From Sulfolobus sp. A20 (GTDB lineage Archaea > Thermoproteota > Thermoprotei_A > Sulfolobales > Sulfolobaceae), in contig NZ_CP017006.1 of NCBI RefSeq assembly GCF_001719125.1, positions 868,001-932,000 of the forward strand: a DNA stretch of 64,000 bases, written 5' to 3'. Positions within the stretch are counted from its first letter, which is position 1; each line of letters opens with the position of its first letter. The translations under genes were made by a program, and so were the position numbers. Below are positions 1 through 9,195 of the stretch, piece by piece. The notes beneath the pieces were generated by a model, which was not told the DNA's origin, did no database searches, and was given only the letters and a program-made list of their open reading frames with translations.

Positions 1-213
1 GCTTTAGTCATATTACCATATGCTGAACGTGAGAGAACGGATCCCGCTGGTGCTGCAACTGCTATTGAAGTGATTAATACTATTCTTGGTATAAATGTTG
101 GTGTGAATGAACTTTATGAAGAGGCTAAAAAAATAGAAGAGGACTTGCAAAGACAAATGGAGTTATTACAAAAGGAACTAAGTAGGGGAAGTGCTGATAG
201 GGTTTATATGTAA
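1..213 (+). CDS. PAC2-family proteasome assembly/activator protein (C-terminal part)
   Basis: This is the last 70 codons of a gene that enters from the left edge. It has a Asp-Pro-Ala-Gly-Ala-Ala helix start, an Ile/Val-rich helix and a charged coiled-coil stretch, then ends in Arg-Val-Tyr-Met. The pattern matches the C-terminal end of archaeal PAC2-family proteins (PbaB/PbaA-like), which help assemble or activate the 20S proteasome. The final Val-Tyr-Met fits the HbYX docking motif (hydrophobic-Tyr-any residue at the very end) used to open the 20S gate. It converges with tgtA and overlaps its 3' end by 36 nt. The N-terminal part is outside the window, so family assignment is from the tail only. 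Confidence 0.7.
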   Translation, partial: ALVILPYAERERTDPAGAATAIEVINTILGINVGVNELYEEAKKIEEDLQRQMELLQKELSRGSADRVYM

Positions 214-1677
214 ATTAAGTTTCTTGCAATTAATAAATTCAACATTAGAATATTTATGATTAACTAGAAAGTTTATGATTTGGTTTTTCATATCTCTTAT
301 TACTTCCTCATTAACCTCTATTGGTATTTCAGACTGGGAAAACGGGAATGTATCAGAAATTCTTAATGGTATTAATCCAAAAAATGGAACTGCAATAAAG
401 ATATCTTGTGATATAATATTATTATAATATTCTTTTAGTATTTTCTCCTTAAAATCATAAAAAGTATCATTACCATCATAACAGATTATGGTTATTTTTT
501 CAAATTTTTTCTTATATCTAGTTAAATACCTCTTATGTCTTAAGATTTCTGGTCTTGATAGAGAGTCTTCGTTAAATAAAAATATACCTTTAGTATCTCC
601 CCTAATTCTAGGATCATATTTTTCTAAATATTCCTTATATTTAAGTAATCTTTTGAACGCGTTATAAGTCGCAGTGTGAGAAAATGCTTTTTCTTGTAAG
701 TATTCGAATAATCTGCCCTCCTTTATAGCTTGTTTAGTCGCGTTTATTTCTTCCTTTATCACGTATAAGTTGTGTAATGCCAATAATCTAATTCTCTCCT
801 TCTTGTCCATACTCATTAGCTCTCTAGGTGTATATCTTGAGCATATTGGACATGAGCAGGGAAAATAATCTAATTCTTCTAGTCTATGTACTCTAGATCT
901 TGTCATATACCTTCCATCTCTTGCATAAATTATATACGAGGCAGAATCAAACATGTCAACACCTAAAGCTACAGCTAACGGAATAATATGAGGTAAACCT
1001 CCTCCAAATAAATGGAATGGAACATTTCTACTTATTGCTGATTTAGCAATATAAATCATATCAATTATTATATCGTATCTATATTTTTCTAATAAGACTG
1101 TAGGGCTGCCTAACGCCGTAACTTTATATATGTTTTCGAAATTATTTAGTTGTGACGCAGAATAATGTACCAGATCTAAGAATCTTCCACCTTGTATAGG
1201 ATAAACCCAAATGATATCACTATCTTTAATAAATTTTTCAGCTTCTTTGGCTCTCTCTATAGTCTCAATCACAGTAGTTTTCGCATTTTCATAGTTTTCA
1301 GTGTTTCCAGTAGGAAGATCTAGGATTACTGCTATATCTGGCTTTATTTTTAGTTCGTAATTAATTATCTCTTCGTTATTTATATTAATATCTCCGTATT
1401 CCAATATTTGATATGCACCAGAATCCGTCATTATTATCATGTCTTCTGCATTAAGTTCTCTATGGATATTATTTTGTAAAAGTTTGTTTTTATAGAGTAT
1501 AAAGGCATTAGTAATAAAATTGCTAAACCCAACCTTCTTTATATCCTCGATTTTTATCTCATCTTTTAATATGTTTATTACGGGAAAAAATGCGGGTGTC
1601 TCTAAGTTGCCATGTGGGGTTTGTATGATACCTATTCTGGCAGCAAGATCTTGATATCTTACTTCAAATATAGTCAT
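178..1677 (-). CDS. tgtA: Archaeosine tRNA-guanine transglycosylase
   Basis: The enzyme exchanges guanine-15 in the D-loop of archaeal tRNAs for preQ0, the first committed step of archaeosine synthesis. Visible motifs are DSGAYQ (about residues 85-90, substrate-binding Asp), YPIQGGR (about 160), the FDSASY segment around residue 245 with the probable nucleophilic Asp, and the zinc site C-x-C-x2-C (about 275-280) completed by a His near 303. At 499 aa it is shorter than euryarchaeal TgtA of about 580 aa, so the C-terminal PUA domain is probably absent; this is inferred from length. Its start overlaps the SmAP stop as ATGA, indicating translational coupling in an SmAP-tgtA operon. Confidence 0.93.
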   Translation of the reverse strand: MTIFEVRYQDLAARIGIIQTPHGNLETPAFFPVINILKDEIKIEDIKKVGFSNFITNAFILYKNKLLQNNIHRELNAEDMIIMTDSGAYQILEYGDININNEEIINYELKIKPDIAVILDLPTGNTENYENAKTTVIETIERAKEAEKFIKDSDIIWVYPIQGGRFLDLVHYSASQLNNFENIYKVTALGSPTVLLEKYRYDIIIDMIYIAKSAISRNVPFHLFGGGLPHIIPLAVALGVDMFDSASYIIYARDGRYMTRSRVHRLEELDYFPCSCPICSRYTPRELMSMDKKERIRLLALHNLYVIKEEINATKQAIKEGRLFEYLQEKAFSHTATYNAFKRLLKYKEYLEKYDPRIRGDTKGIFLFNEDSLSRPEILRHKRYLTRYKKKFEKITIICYDGNDTFYDFKEKILKEYYNNIISQDIFIAVPFFGLIPLRISDTFPFSQSEIPIEVNEEVIRDMKNQIINFLVNHKYSNVEFINCKKLNLHINPISTSPT

Positions 1678-2114
1678 AGCCCTAATTCCTTTTTCTTTTT
1701 ATTTATATAATCATTGTATATGTCATATATTCTCTGAGCCATTGGTCCACTTCCTTCTACGCCATTCTGTGTTACCTTTATCTTGTCTAATATTGTTACT
1801 ACACCAGTTTCCTCATATACTTTTATATCACCTGGACGTAAGTTCAAGGATTTTTCTACAATTTCTGCAAATTCCCTAGGTTCAAATAGGGGAGGACTCT
1901 TAACTATTATTTCTGATATTAAATTTCCATTAATAATTAATTTATAGACAATATTATTGCTTTCATCTTTTGCATTAGTAAGACTAATTATAAATGGAGA
2001 CGTTTCAAATGCTGATAGTTGCCCAATATATGTCTTATTATTAGTTGTTTTTACAATAATTGTCTTATCAAGTAAACTATTTAATTCATTAACTACTCGT
2101 CTCCCACTACTCAT
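1674..2114 (-). CDS. Sm-like protein with C-terminal extension (SmAP3-type)
   Basis: The first 75 residues form an LSm domain: Sm1-type strands around [19 protein letters not shown] and an Sm2-like segment with Ile-Asn-Gly-Asn. Roughly 70 further residues follow, which is the architecture of the crenarchaeal SmAP3 proteins that form higher-order rings. The product is expected to be an RNA-binding ring protein in the cytoplasm. A strong GGAGGT Shine-Dalgarno lies about six bases before the ATG (on the complement of 2121-2126). It is divergent from rpo8 and translationally coupled to tgtA. A second, shorter SmAP sits at 18583-18846. Confidence 0.85.
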   Translation of the reverse strand: MSSGRRVVNELNSLLDKTIIVKTTNNKTYIGQLSAFETSPFIISLTNAKDESNNIVYKLIINGNLISEIIVKSPPLFEPREFAEIVEKSLNLRPGDIKVYEETGVVTILDKIKVTQNGVEGSGPMAQRIYDIYNDYINKKKKELGL

Positions 2115-2162
2115 ATACTTATACCTCCAATAACGTTAATAAATCGAAACTTAAATAGTAAT

Positions 2163-2561
2163 ATGATGGAGATAAGGTCACAAGAAATAAATCTAGAATG
2201 TGAAATAAATGGAATAGATAAAGGAAGTTTGAAAAATCTATTGGTTGTTAAGTTAGTATGTAAAGACTTTAATATAAATTTTGATATATTAGAAAGTATA
2301 AATATATTTAAGGAAAAAGAGAAGGTGAAAGTATTTATCTCTAATACCAGACCACCTTATACGAAGGATGATTTTTGTGCTCATGGATATGTAGTAACAG
2401 AGCTGAAAGAAGGTTCATCCGAGCAGCAAAAATTCAGTGCAATCATATCATTGTTTGGCTTACTAGTTAAAATAATGGGCAAGGAGAGCTTCTTGAAAAC
2501 ATATGGCCTAAACGTGATGGATCATATCTATTTTTGTGTAAGAAAGGCAAATATCAGTTAA
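2163..2561 (+). CDS. rpo8: RNA polymerase subunit Rpo8 (RpoG)
   Basis: The 132-aa product matches crenarchaeal Rpo8, the orthologue of eukaryotic Rpb8 that is absent from most Euryarchaeota. Recognisable segments are an N-terminal strand with LKNLLVVKLVCKDFNINFD, the DDFCAHGYVVTELK stretch in the middle, and a C-terminal IMDHIYFCV-like end (here NVMDHIYFCVRKA). It is a peripheral, non-catalytic subunit of RNA polymerase. The gene stands alone between a divergent SmAP gene and the convergent proteasome gene, with a one-base gap to the latter. Two adjacent ATG codons open the frame; I kept the first as in known orthologues. Confidence 0.9.
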   Translation: MMEIRSQEINLECEINGIDKGSLKNLLVVKLVCKDFNINFDILESINIFKEKEKVKVFISNTRPPYTKDDFCAHGYVVTELKEGSSEQQKFSAIISLFGLLVKIMGKESFLKTYGLNVMDHIYFCVRKANIS

Positions 2562-2562
2562 C

Positions 2563-3153
2563 TTAATATGGTATAAAACTATCTTTATAATTACCATTTT
2601 TATCTATGATAGCTATATCTATTCCATCGCCTGATGTGACATCACGCTCTATTGAAGCTTTAATTGACTTAACTACTAATTCAGATGCCTGTTCTAATGA
2701 CATATCGTTTCTATATTCACTTTCTAAAACACCTATCGCTATTCTCGCTCCGGAACCTACTGCTGCGTAGGAATCTTCAATCAATGAGCCTATAGGATCT
2801 AATACGTATAATTGTGGACCTACTTGATCTACGCCTCCAAATAATATTTCTGAGATAAAAGGCATTACTTTATATTGGTATAGTATTACCGATAATAACT
2901 TCGCAGCAGCCTTTACTGAAATTGGTCTTCCATTCGTTATTTCATAATATTTAATTTCAACATTCATTATCCTAGTTAAGGTTTGTAAATCACCATAGAT
3001 CCCTGTGCCTGCTATCACAAACTTTCCAATCTTATTAACTTTTTTTGCTTGCTTACTTAATACATAACCACCATAACTTAATCTTCTCTCTGATCCTAAA
3101 ACTACCCCGTCGTTAACTTTTAATCCTACAGCTGTTGCAGGTAATTCTTCCAT
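2563..3153 (-). CDS. psmB: Proteasome beta subunit, probably non-catalytic
   Basis: This is an Ntn-hydrolase beta subunit of the 20S proteasome. It begins [16 protein letters not shown]; aligned with Thermoplasma beta (TTTVG) the position of catalytic Thr1 is Ala, while Glu17 and Lys33 equivalents (in SERR and AKK) remain. The conserved [12 protein letters not shown] and [10 protein letters not shown] motifs near the C-terminus are intact. Sulfolobales are known to combine one active and one inactive beta subunit, and this looks like the inactive one. The frame is open to 3177, but the ATG at 3153 gives the usual short propeptide and has a GGGT motif upstream. It follows hisS by about 30 nt and is likely cotranscribed. 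Confidence 0.9.
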   Translation of the reverse strand: MEELPATAVGLKVNDGVVLGSERRLSYGGYVLSKQAKKVNKIGKFVIAGTGIYGDLQTLTRIMNVEIKYYEITNGRPISVKAAAKLLSVILYQYKVMPFISEILFGGVDQVGPQLYVLDPIGSLIEDSYAAVGSGARIAIGVLESEYRNDMSLEQASELVVKSIKASIERDVTSGDGIDIAIIDKNGNYKDSFIPY

Positions 3154-3186
3154 ACGACTACCCGTTATAAAAATCATAAATGTGAC

Positions 3187-4485
3187 TTATAACATTTGTT
3201 TTAATGACTCTAATAATCTATCAATTGATGTTGTGACTTGCGTTTTGGTTATTAAGTTTCTTAATGTCACCGTCCTTTTTTCAAATTCGTTCTCTCCTAT
3301 AATGATTGCAATTTTAAAATTCTGAGAAGCATAATAGGGAATCAACTTAGAAAGAGGCTGATTCTTCATATTAAGCACTACTGTGTACCCCTCACTTCTT
3401 AGCAGGCTAGCTACTTTTACTGAATATGCAAGCAATTTATCTGAATCTGTAAGGTTAATTATAACGATTTTATTTGACTCTTGAAGATTAGTTAGGTTAA
3501 TAACCAATAAAGTTCTTTCAACTCCTATAGCAAATCCAATCGCGGGAGTAGGTATTCCTCCATATAATTCAATTAGTTTATCGTATCTTCCGCCTCCGGC
3601 TATACTAAATGTAACAGAAGGATGCGTAACCTCAAAGATAATCCCTGTATAGTATGCCAATCCCCTTACAAATCCTAAATCTATTTTGAAATTGAAATTG
3701 AGTGCTGATAAAAGATCTGCGATCCTCTGTAAATATTTAACATCCTCCTCTATAATCTTGAATTCTCTAAAATCCCTTCTTAATCCCTCAATAACATCCC
3801 TTAATTCATTACTATCAATTCCCTTTATGTTCAATAGGTTGTTTATTAGATTTATTGTGTTATCTCCCTCCTTTATATAATGAGTAAGTAAATCTATGGC
3901 TTCATCCTTTTTGCCCTTATCGATTAAGTGGAGAAGATGTTCTTGAATGTTATCTTCTAAGCCATAGTAGCTCATTAATCTTCTAAATATAGCTATATTA
4001 TTCAATTTCATATTTATATTCTGAGAAATATTAATTTTATCATAAAAATTATATAATAGGTCTATTATTTCTATATCTGATAATATCGAATTATCACCTA
4101 TTAATTCAACTCCAGCTTGCCTAAATTCCCTATATCTTCCATACTGTGGTTCATCATATCTATAAACTGTACCGAAATAATAAACTCTTACCGGTTTAGG
4201 CATTGATTGTAAACTTTCAACATAAGCTCTTGCTACACTAGGTGTAAATTCAGGTCTTAGAGCTACTTCTCTCCCTGCTTTATCCTTAAATACATACATT
4301 GTTTCCCTCAGTTCTTCTCCTCCTTTTAGAGCAAATAATTTGAAATCCTCAAGCACTGGGGATATTATCTCGCTGTACCCATATTTCTCTACTAAATTTC
4401 TGAAAATTGTCTCTATATATCTGATTTTTCTAGCCTCACTATCAATATAGTCTTTCATCCCTCTTACCGTTTCAAACTTGGGCAT
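3187..4485 (-). CDS. hisS: Histidyl-tRNA synthetase
   Basis: This class II synthetase charges tRNA-His. It shows motif 2 as YRYDEPQYGRYREFRQAG near residues 108-125, the histidine-binding LVRGLAYYTG segment, motif 3 in AIGFAIGVERTLL, and a C-terminal anticodon-binding domain with the PLSKLIPYYASQ block. The start MPKFETVRGMKDYI at 4485 matches the family; an upstream in-frame ATG at 4494 overlaps the stop of the preceding gene as ATGA, so coupling is possible with either start. It lies between an endonuclease-like gene upstream and psmB downstream in one minus-strand transcription unit. Confidence 0.95.
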   Translation of the reverse strand: MPKFETVRGMKDYIDSEARKIRYIETIFRNLVEKYGYSEIISPVLEDFKLFALKGGEELRETMYVFKDKAGREVALRPEFTPSVARAYVESLQSMPKPVRVYYFGTVYRYDEPQYGRYREFRQAGVELIGDNSILSDIEIIDLLYNFYDKINISQNINMKLNNIAIFRRLMSYYGLEDNIQEHLLHLIDKGKKDEAIDLLTHYIKEGDNTINLINNLLNIKGIDSNELRDVIEGLRRDFREFKIIEEDVKYLQRIADLLSALNFNFKIDLGFVRGLAYYTGIIFEVTHPSVTFSIAGGGRYDKLIELYGGIPTPAIGFAIGVERTLLVINLTNLQESNKIVIINLTDSDKLLAYSVKVASLLRSEGYTVVLNMKNQPLSKLIPYYASQNFKIAIIIGENEFEKRTVTLRNLITKTQVTTSIDRLLESLKQML

Positions 4486-4490
4486 ATGGA

Positions 4491-4892
4491 TCACTTAGTC
4501 ATTTTAATTTCAGACAAATTATAATACGTTACATCTCCATATTTATCTACAATAGAAATGACCAATTCTATGTTCATGTTTCTTGCTTGTTGTAATTTCT
4601 CTAAAATATATTTAAAATTTATTTTCTCATTTTCATTAATAACCAATACCAATGTTGATTTCTTATTCTTTTCTTTGATTATTAATGTTTTATCATCACT
4701 TTCTTCAACAATTTTTCCTCTTTGTCTTAAATCAATGTAAACATCTAATTTATCCCAACTTATTGAATTTAGTGGAAGTTCACTTAGCGTTTTAGTTGAA
4801 TAATTAATAATGAAATTGTATATTTTAGTTAGTTCACTTTCATTATCCTCACTCATTATGATCACTTTATCTAAGTTAGATATATTCATCAA
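4491..4892 (-). CDS. tRNA-splicing endonuclease-like structural subunit
   Basis: The 133-aa protein resembles the C-terminal domain of the archaeal tRNA-intron endonuclease EndA: VYIDLRQRGKIVEE corresponds to the family Y-x-DLR-x-RG block, and LVISIVDKYGDVTYYNL to the last strand pair. The catalytic Tyr-His-Lys triad is not recognisable, so it is probably the structural partner of the heterotetrameric crenarchaeal enzyme; the catalytic subunit must be elsewhere. Its N-terminal 45 residues are helical and unassigned. It is coupled to hisS (ATGA overlap) and divergent from tfb3, with only 28 nt between the two starts. Assignment rests on motif resemblance alone. Confidence 0.62.
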   Translation of the reverse strand: MMNISNLDKVIIMSEDNESELTKIYNFIINYSTKTLSELPLNSISWDKLDVYIDLRQRGKIVEESDDKTLIIKEKNKKSTLVLVINENEKINFKYILEKLQQARNMNIELVISIVDKYGDVTYYNLSEIKMTK

Positions 4893-4920
4893 AAAAAGTT
4901 ACTACTATAAATGAATAGTC

Positions 4921-5421
4921 ATGGTAGCTTGCCCTATATGTGGATCTATTGAGTTAATCTGGAATGAAAATCAAGGTGAAGTAGTATGTAGTTCTTGTGG
5001 CACCGTATTAGATAAAATTTACTATTTTAACCAAGAATTTTTCGATAAAGAAACTATAATATATGAAGGTTTTATGAGAAGCGAAATAAAGGATAAAGAA
5101 AGTAGAGTCGAAAAATTCATGAAAGAATCATTTAATAGGAAAATATCCGAATTTGAAATTATATTGAATAATATGTTAATTGACAAGAAATATAGAGAAA
5201 TCTATAATATACTATCGGAGGAAGGTCTTTTAGGTGGGTTAAAGGCTAAGACAAAAGTTGCACTTTTAATATACTTTAGATATTATCGTGATTCACAATA
5301 TTTGCATATATTACAGAAGTTTAATATTAAGAAGGAATTAATTTCCAAATATAAAAGGAAAATTGGATATCAAAAGATGACTCATTTAATCGATAAAATT
5401 AGCCAGATATCCGATCGATAA
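4921..5421 (+). CDS. tfb3: Truncated TFIIB-like factor TFB3
   Basis: The protein has an N-terminal zinc ribbon, CPIC at residues 4-7 and CSSC about 18 residues later, followed by about 120 residues rich in Lys, Glu and Ile with helical or coiled-coil character. It lacks the two cyclin folds of a normal TFB. This architecture and size (166 aa) match crenarchaeal TFB3, known in Sulfolobus as the activator of the DNA-damage response, which acts with TBP and TFB1 rather than binding promoter DNA alone. No Shine-Dalgarno is seen, so the mRNA is probably leaderless. It lies immediately upstream of thsB, which has its own promoter. Confidence 0.86.
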   Translation: MVACPICGSIELIWNENQGEVVCSSCGTVLDKIYYFNQEFFDKETIIYEGFMRSEIKDKESRVEKFMKESFNRKISEFEIILNNMLIDKKYREIYNILSEEGLLGGLKAKTKVALLIYFRYYRDSQYLHILQKFNIKKELISKYKRKIGYQKMTHLIDKISQISDR

Positions 5422-5431
5422 TAATGTAAGT

Positions 5432-5447
5432 TAAATTTTTATATAAG
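5432..5447 (+). promoter_or_regulatory. BRE/TATA promoter of thsB
   Basis: An A-rich BRE-like stretch followed by a TTTTTATATAAG TATA box lies about 35-45 bases before the thsB ATG. A transcription start about 25 bases downstream would give a short leader containing the GGTG Shine-Dalgarno at 5469-5472. The near-consensus match fits a very highly expressed chaperonin gene. Confidence 0.65.
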
Positions 5448-5479
5448 CTCTTTTTAAGAGAGAGTGGAAGGTGCGTAAA

Positions 5480-7156
5480 ATGGCAACCACGGCTACAGTT
5501 GCAACTACACCGGAAGGTATACCGGTTATAATTTTAAAGGAAGGTTCTAGTAGAACATATGGAAAAGAAGCATTAAGAATAAACATTGCAGCAGTTAAAG
5601 CGATTGAAGAAGCTTTGAAAAGTACTTATGGTCCCCGTGGAATGGATAAGATGTTAGTTGATAGTTTAGGAGATATTACAATAACAAATGACGGAGCTAC
5701 AATTCTTGATAAGATGGATCTACAACACCCTACTGGGAAGCTATTAGTTCAAATAGCTAAAGGTCAAGACGAGGAAACCGCGGATGGCACTAAGACGGCA
5801 GTAATTTTAGCTGGTGAATTAGCTAAAAAAGCAGAGGATCTTTTATATAGAGAAATTCATCCTACAATAATTGTTAGCGGATATAAAAAAGCGTCAGACT
5901 TTGCTTTAAAGACCATTGAGCAGATTGCTCAGCCAGTATCAATAAATGACACCGATACATTAAGAAAGGTAGCATTAACATCATTAGGTAGTAAAGCAGT
6001 TGCAGGAGCTAGGGAGTATTTAGCTGATTTAGTAGTTAAGGCTGTAACGCAAGTAGCTGAGCTAAGAGGTGATAAATGGTATGTTGATCTTGACAATATT
6101 CAAATAGTAAAGAAACATGGTGGAAGTATTAATGATTCTCAATTAGTTTATGGTATTATAGTAGATAAGGAAGTAGTTCATCCTGGTATGCCTAAGAGAG
6201 TAGAAAATGCTAAAATAGCCCTTCTAGATGCTCCGTTGGAAGTTGAGAAGCCAGAGTTAGATGCAGAGATAAGGATTAATGATCCAACGCAAATGCATAA
6301 ATTCCTTGAAGAAGAGGAGAACATATTAAAAGAGAAAGTTGATAAAATAGTTCAAACTGGAGCTAATGTTGTAATTTGTCAGAAGGGTATAGATGAGGTA
6401 GCTCAACACTATCTAGCTAAGAAAGGAATACTAGCAGTGAGAAGAGCAAAGAAGAGTGACTTAGAAAAGCTAGCTAGAGCTACAGGAGGCAGAGTAGTAT
6501 CTAATATTGATGAACTAACACCACAAGATTTAGGATATGCATCATTAGTTGAAGAAAGAAAAGTAGGAGAGGACAAGATGGTATTTATAGAAGGCGCCAA
6601 GAATCCTAAATCAGTAAGCATATTAATAAGGGGAGGCCTTGAAAGGGTTGTTGATGAGACAGAAAGAGCGTTGAGAGATGCGTTAGGTACTGTCGCTGAT
6701 GTAATTAGAGACGGGAGAGCCGTAGCGGGCGGTGGAGCGGTAGAAATAGAAATAGCTAAGGGATTAAGGAAATTAGCACCGCAAGTTGGAGGAAAAGAAC
6801 AATTAGCTATTGAAGCTTATGCTAATGCAATTGAGTCTCTAGTCATGATATTAGCAGAGAATGCTGGTCTAGATCCTATTGATAAGTTAGTACAGTTAAG
6901 AAGTTTACATGAGAACGAAAGTAATAAATGGTATGGATTAAATCTATTCACAGGCAATCCTGAAGATATGTGGAAATTAGGTGTAATTGAGCCAGCAGTA
7001 GTTAAAATGAATGCTATAAAGGCTGCCAGTGAGGCAGTAACGTTAATCTTGAGAATAGATGATATAGTAGCTGCAAGCAAGAAGGGCGGCGAATCTAAGG
7101 GAGCTGGAAAAGAAGGCGGAGCTAAAGAGGAATCTAAGGAGTCATCAGAAGATTAA
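5480..7156 (+). CDS. thsB: Thermosome (group II chaperonin) beta subunit
   Basis: This subunit of the double-ring group II chaperonin folds proteins in an ATP-dependent, built-in-lid cycle. Signature segments are [29 protein letters not shown], the long stretch of conserved equatorial residues near [10 protein letters not shown], and GLDPIDKL. The C-terminus is a Gly/Lys/Glu-rich tail ending SSED, typical of the Sulfolobus beta subunit (TF55-beta). The ATG at 5480 is preceded by GGTG with seven bases spacing; an in-frame GTG at 5471 overlaps that motif and is unlikely to be the start. Heat-shock control is known for the family. It converges with a HerA-type ATPase and overlaps its stop by four nt. 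Confidence 0.97.
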   Translation: MATTATVATTPEGIPVIILKEGSSRTYGKEALRINIAAVKAIEEALKSTYGPRGMDKMLVDSLGDITITNDGATILDKMDLQHPTGKLLVQIAKGQDEETADGTKTAVILAGELAKKAEDLLYREIHPTIIVSGYKKASDFALKTIEQIAQPVSINDTDTLRKVALTSLGSKAVAGAREYLADLVVKAVTQVAELRGDKWYVDLDNIQIVKKHGGSINDSQLVYGIIVDKEVVHPGMPKRVENAKIALLDAPLEVEKPELDAEIRINDPTQMHKFLEEEENILKEKVDKIVQTGANVVICQKGIDEVAQHYLAKKGILAVRRAKKSDLEKLARATGGRVVSNIDELTPQDLGYASLVEERKVGEDKMVFIEGAKNPKSVSILIRGGLERVVDETERALRDALGTVADVIRDGRAVAGGGAVEIEIAKGLRKLAPQVGGKEQLAIEAYANAIESLVMILAENAGLDPIDKLVQLRSLHENESNKWYGLNLFTGNPEDMWKLGVIEPAVVKMNAIKAASEAVTLILRIDDIVAASKKGGESKGAGKEGGAKEESKESSED

Positions 7157-8781
7157 TAAATTTTTTTTATCTTTACAATAATCGGTATTTTTAAGCTTGG
7201 CGCACTTAATATAGCTTCACCCACATCTAGCTTATCGAGACTCTGGCTAAGTCTATCATCAAGCGAAAGTGAATCTTTGATTACCCTTTTATCGACGTCA
7301 GATTTTATGGTGTGGATTATCTTTATATTAGTGTTTTTTATAACATTCTGCGATATTAGTGAGGGAGATTGTGTTACAAAACATAAACCTATATTATATT
7401 TTCTAATTTCTGATACTAATCTATCTATAAATTCATTGCCATCTTTGTTGAAGTAGTTTTGCGCCTCATCTAATATTATGAACATTTTTTGTTTAGGCTT
7501 AGCCCTAATATAAACTTCAGTAATCATCTTTACTAGAAATAGAGCATATAATTTCCTTAACTTGACGTTAGTCAAAAAACTCAGATTTATTATAGTAGAT
7601 CTAGAAAAATTCTCTAGAAATTTAGATATTGAAGTATCTTCTGTGCTAAATAATTTTGATGCACTTTCTGAAAATAGAATGAATATCTTTCTTAGTAAAG
7701 CATATTTTACATCTCTGATCCAATAGGAGGTATCCTCTATACTGTTTAATATTTCTAAGATTCCTTCTAACGTAAACTTACCACTTTTTCTTAGCGCTAA
7801 TAATATTGTATATAATAAGAATCTTTGGGGATCAGTTAATTGTAGTACATCTCCAATTATATCTATCATATCTTCTACATTGAGATCTATAAGGGATAAT
7901 GGATTAATTCGTAATAGGTGACTTGCATCATAAACCATAAAATTATCTCTTAATTTCTCGGCGTATTCTCCATGCCAATCAAGTATCAGAACTCTTACTC
8001 CTTTTGAACTTAACTGGGTAGCTAAGACCATAGAAGTGTTAGTTTTGCCAGATCCAGTACTACCGAAAATTCCTATATGTCTTACAATGTCATCTAATCT
8101 TATTCCTACTTTTGATTTTGTTATTTTATAATCAGCTTCACCTAATTCAACGTCATAGTCTGAAGGAATTACGTTTATGTTAATTGGACTCTCGTATTCT
8201 ATCTCTGATATAGTTAAAAATGGATAATTAGTGCTTAAAAGAGGTATAGGCAAAGCCATATCTGATGGCTGAACAATTTTAAAAATTATATGAGGAGTCA
8301 CAGCACTAGCTAATGTCTGTAGGTTATTTATCTCATGTAGAAGTCTTTGAGTATTTATCTCTAATTCGCTTTTATTACATATATTATAAATTATGATTGA
8401 AGAGCCTAATTTATTCTTATTTATAGATGTTATTACTGCATACCTAAAGTCTGATTCTCTTCTCGCTATTGCAGTAATAAAGTTTTTGAACTCCGAATCA
8501 ATGTCAATTTTGCTGGTGCTAGCTTCGATTTTCCCTACTATCTTCATAGCTACCCCGTATATCACCTTTCCATCCTTATGGTCAATTACGAATAAATTAT
8601 TTCTTACCATATAATTGTTAAATTTCAATCCTATTCTTCTTCTAAATATTAATAAAATTATAAAAAAAGCTAGTATAGGTATAATTAACAGAAGAATATT
8701 TTCATTTAAAACATAATTATGAAATAATATTATAAATCCTAATATTATAACTAACAAAGGTCCAAGAATGTTATTTCTCAT
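7153..8781 (-). CDS. Membrane-anchored HerA/VirB4-type ATPase (DUF87)
   Basis: Two hydrophobic helices (about residues 5-22 and 28-46) precede a soluble HerA/FtsK-clade ATPase. Walker A is GSTGSGKT at about 240-247, Walker B is KMFIILDEAQ at about 432-441, and a TQSPSLIS sensor motif follows. The ILDWHGEY stretch after Walker A is typical of HerA and DUF87 proteins. Such ATPases pump DNA or protein, often as hexamers; the N-terminal anchor suggests work at the membrane. Substrate and partners are unknown. There is no adjacent NurA nuclease, so it is unlikely to be the repair helicase HerA itself. It lies upstream-adjacent to the Cgi121/Urm1 genes and close to tfb3; a second VirB4-like ATPase closes the window. 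Confidence 0.75.
   Translation of the reverse strand: MRNNILGPLLVIILGFIILFHNYVLNENILLLIIPILAFFIILLIFRRRIGLKFNNYMVRNNLFVIDHKDGKVIYGVAMKIVGKIEASTSKIDIDSEFKNFITAIARRESDFRYAVITSINKNKLGSSIIIYNICNKSELEINTQRLLHEINNLQTLASAVTPHIIFKIVQPSDMALPIPLLSTNYPFLTISEIEYESPININVIPSDYDVELGEADYKITKSKVGIRLDDIVRHIGIFGSTGSGKTNTSMVLATQLSSKGVRVLILDWHGEYAEKLRDNFMVYDASHLLRINPLSLIDLNVEDMIDIIGDVLQLTDPQRFLLYTILLALRKSGKFTLEGILEILNSIEDTSYWIRDVKYALLRKIFILFSESASKLFSTEDTSISKFLENFSRSTIINLSFLTNVKLRKLYALFLVKMITEVYIRAKPKQKMFIILDEAQNYFNKDGNEFIDRLVSEIRKYNIGLCFVTQSPSLISQNVIKNTNIKIIHTIKSDVDKRVIKDSLSLDDRLSQSLDKLDVGEAILSAPSLKIPIIVKIKKIY
7161..7168 (+). terminator. T-tract terminator after thsB
   Basis: Eight consecutive T residues begin four bases after the thsB stop codon, the typical archaeal intrinsic termination signal. 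On the other strand the tract encodes the Lys-Lys near the end of the HerA-like protein, so the signal is embedded in the convergent gene. Confidence 0.5.
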
Positions 8782-8802
8782 CGATCTGTTAACAAATATA
8801 AG

Positions 8803-9195
8803 CTATAGTGAGTCTATAGAAAGTAAAGAATTCTTAGTAAGGATTAATCTTTCTACATTGCTAGCTATTAAATTACTGGGTAATGGCTCATAAGGATACT
8901 TGCAGCATTCAATTAGATAAACTTTGTCTTTAGGCATGGAGTTAATATACATTATTACATCCTTAATTTGGACTTTATCCGTTAGTAGGAGTAAAAAATA
9001 TATTGAAGGATTTTTAACTCTATGATTAGAAGAGTTAAATAATATATAGCAAGCTTGATTTAATATATTATTTGAAGGTGTTTCTGGTAAGACTTGTGTT
9101 ATACAATTGTCAGTAATTTTAATCAGATCTTTATAATCTTCTCTACGAGACGATGATAGTTCTATTACTCTTACTCTTACCAATTTATCCACCAT
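8803..9195 (-). CDS. Possible KEOPS subunit Cgi121-like protein
   Basis: The 130-aa protein has a helical core NQACYILFNSSN followed by NPSIYFLLLLTDKVQIKDVIMYIN. This resembles the Cgi121 (PF08617) pattern in which a helix rich in Leu is followed by a QI-x2-A-type motif. Cgi121 binds the kinase Bud32 and recruits tRNA to the KEOPS complex that makes t6A. Similarity is modest and no other KEOPS gene is next to it, so the call is tentative. It overlaps the end of the Urm1 gene by 11 nt and is followed by the HerA-type ATPase 21 nt downstream. Confidence 0.42.
   Translation of the reverse strand: MVDKLVRVRVIELSSSRREDYKDLIKITDNCITQVLPETPSNNILNQACYILFNSSNHRVKNPSIYFLLLLTDKVQIKDVIMYINSMPKDKVYLIECCKYPYEPLPSNLIASNVERLILTKNSLLSIDSL

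Noticed and set aside
4836-4841. A-N-T-T-T-C UV-regulon motif upstream of tfb3
   Set aside because: Present as ACTTTC but about 80 nt from the start, too far from a BRE position, and such hexamers are common in AT-rich DNA.
6409-6621. Minus-strand ORF inside thsB
   Set aside because: Shadow of thsB codon use; no conserved domain or start signal.
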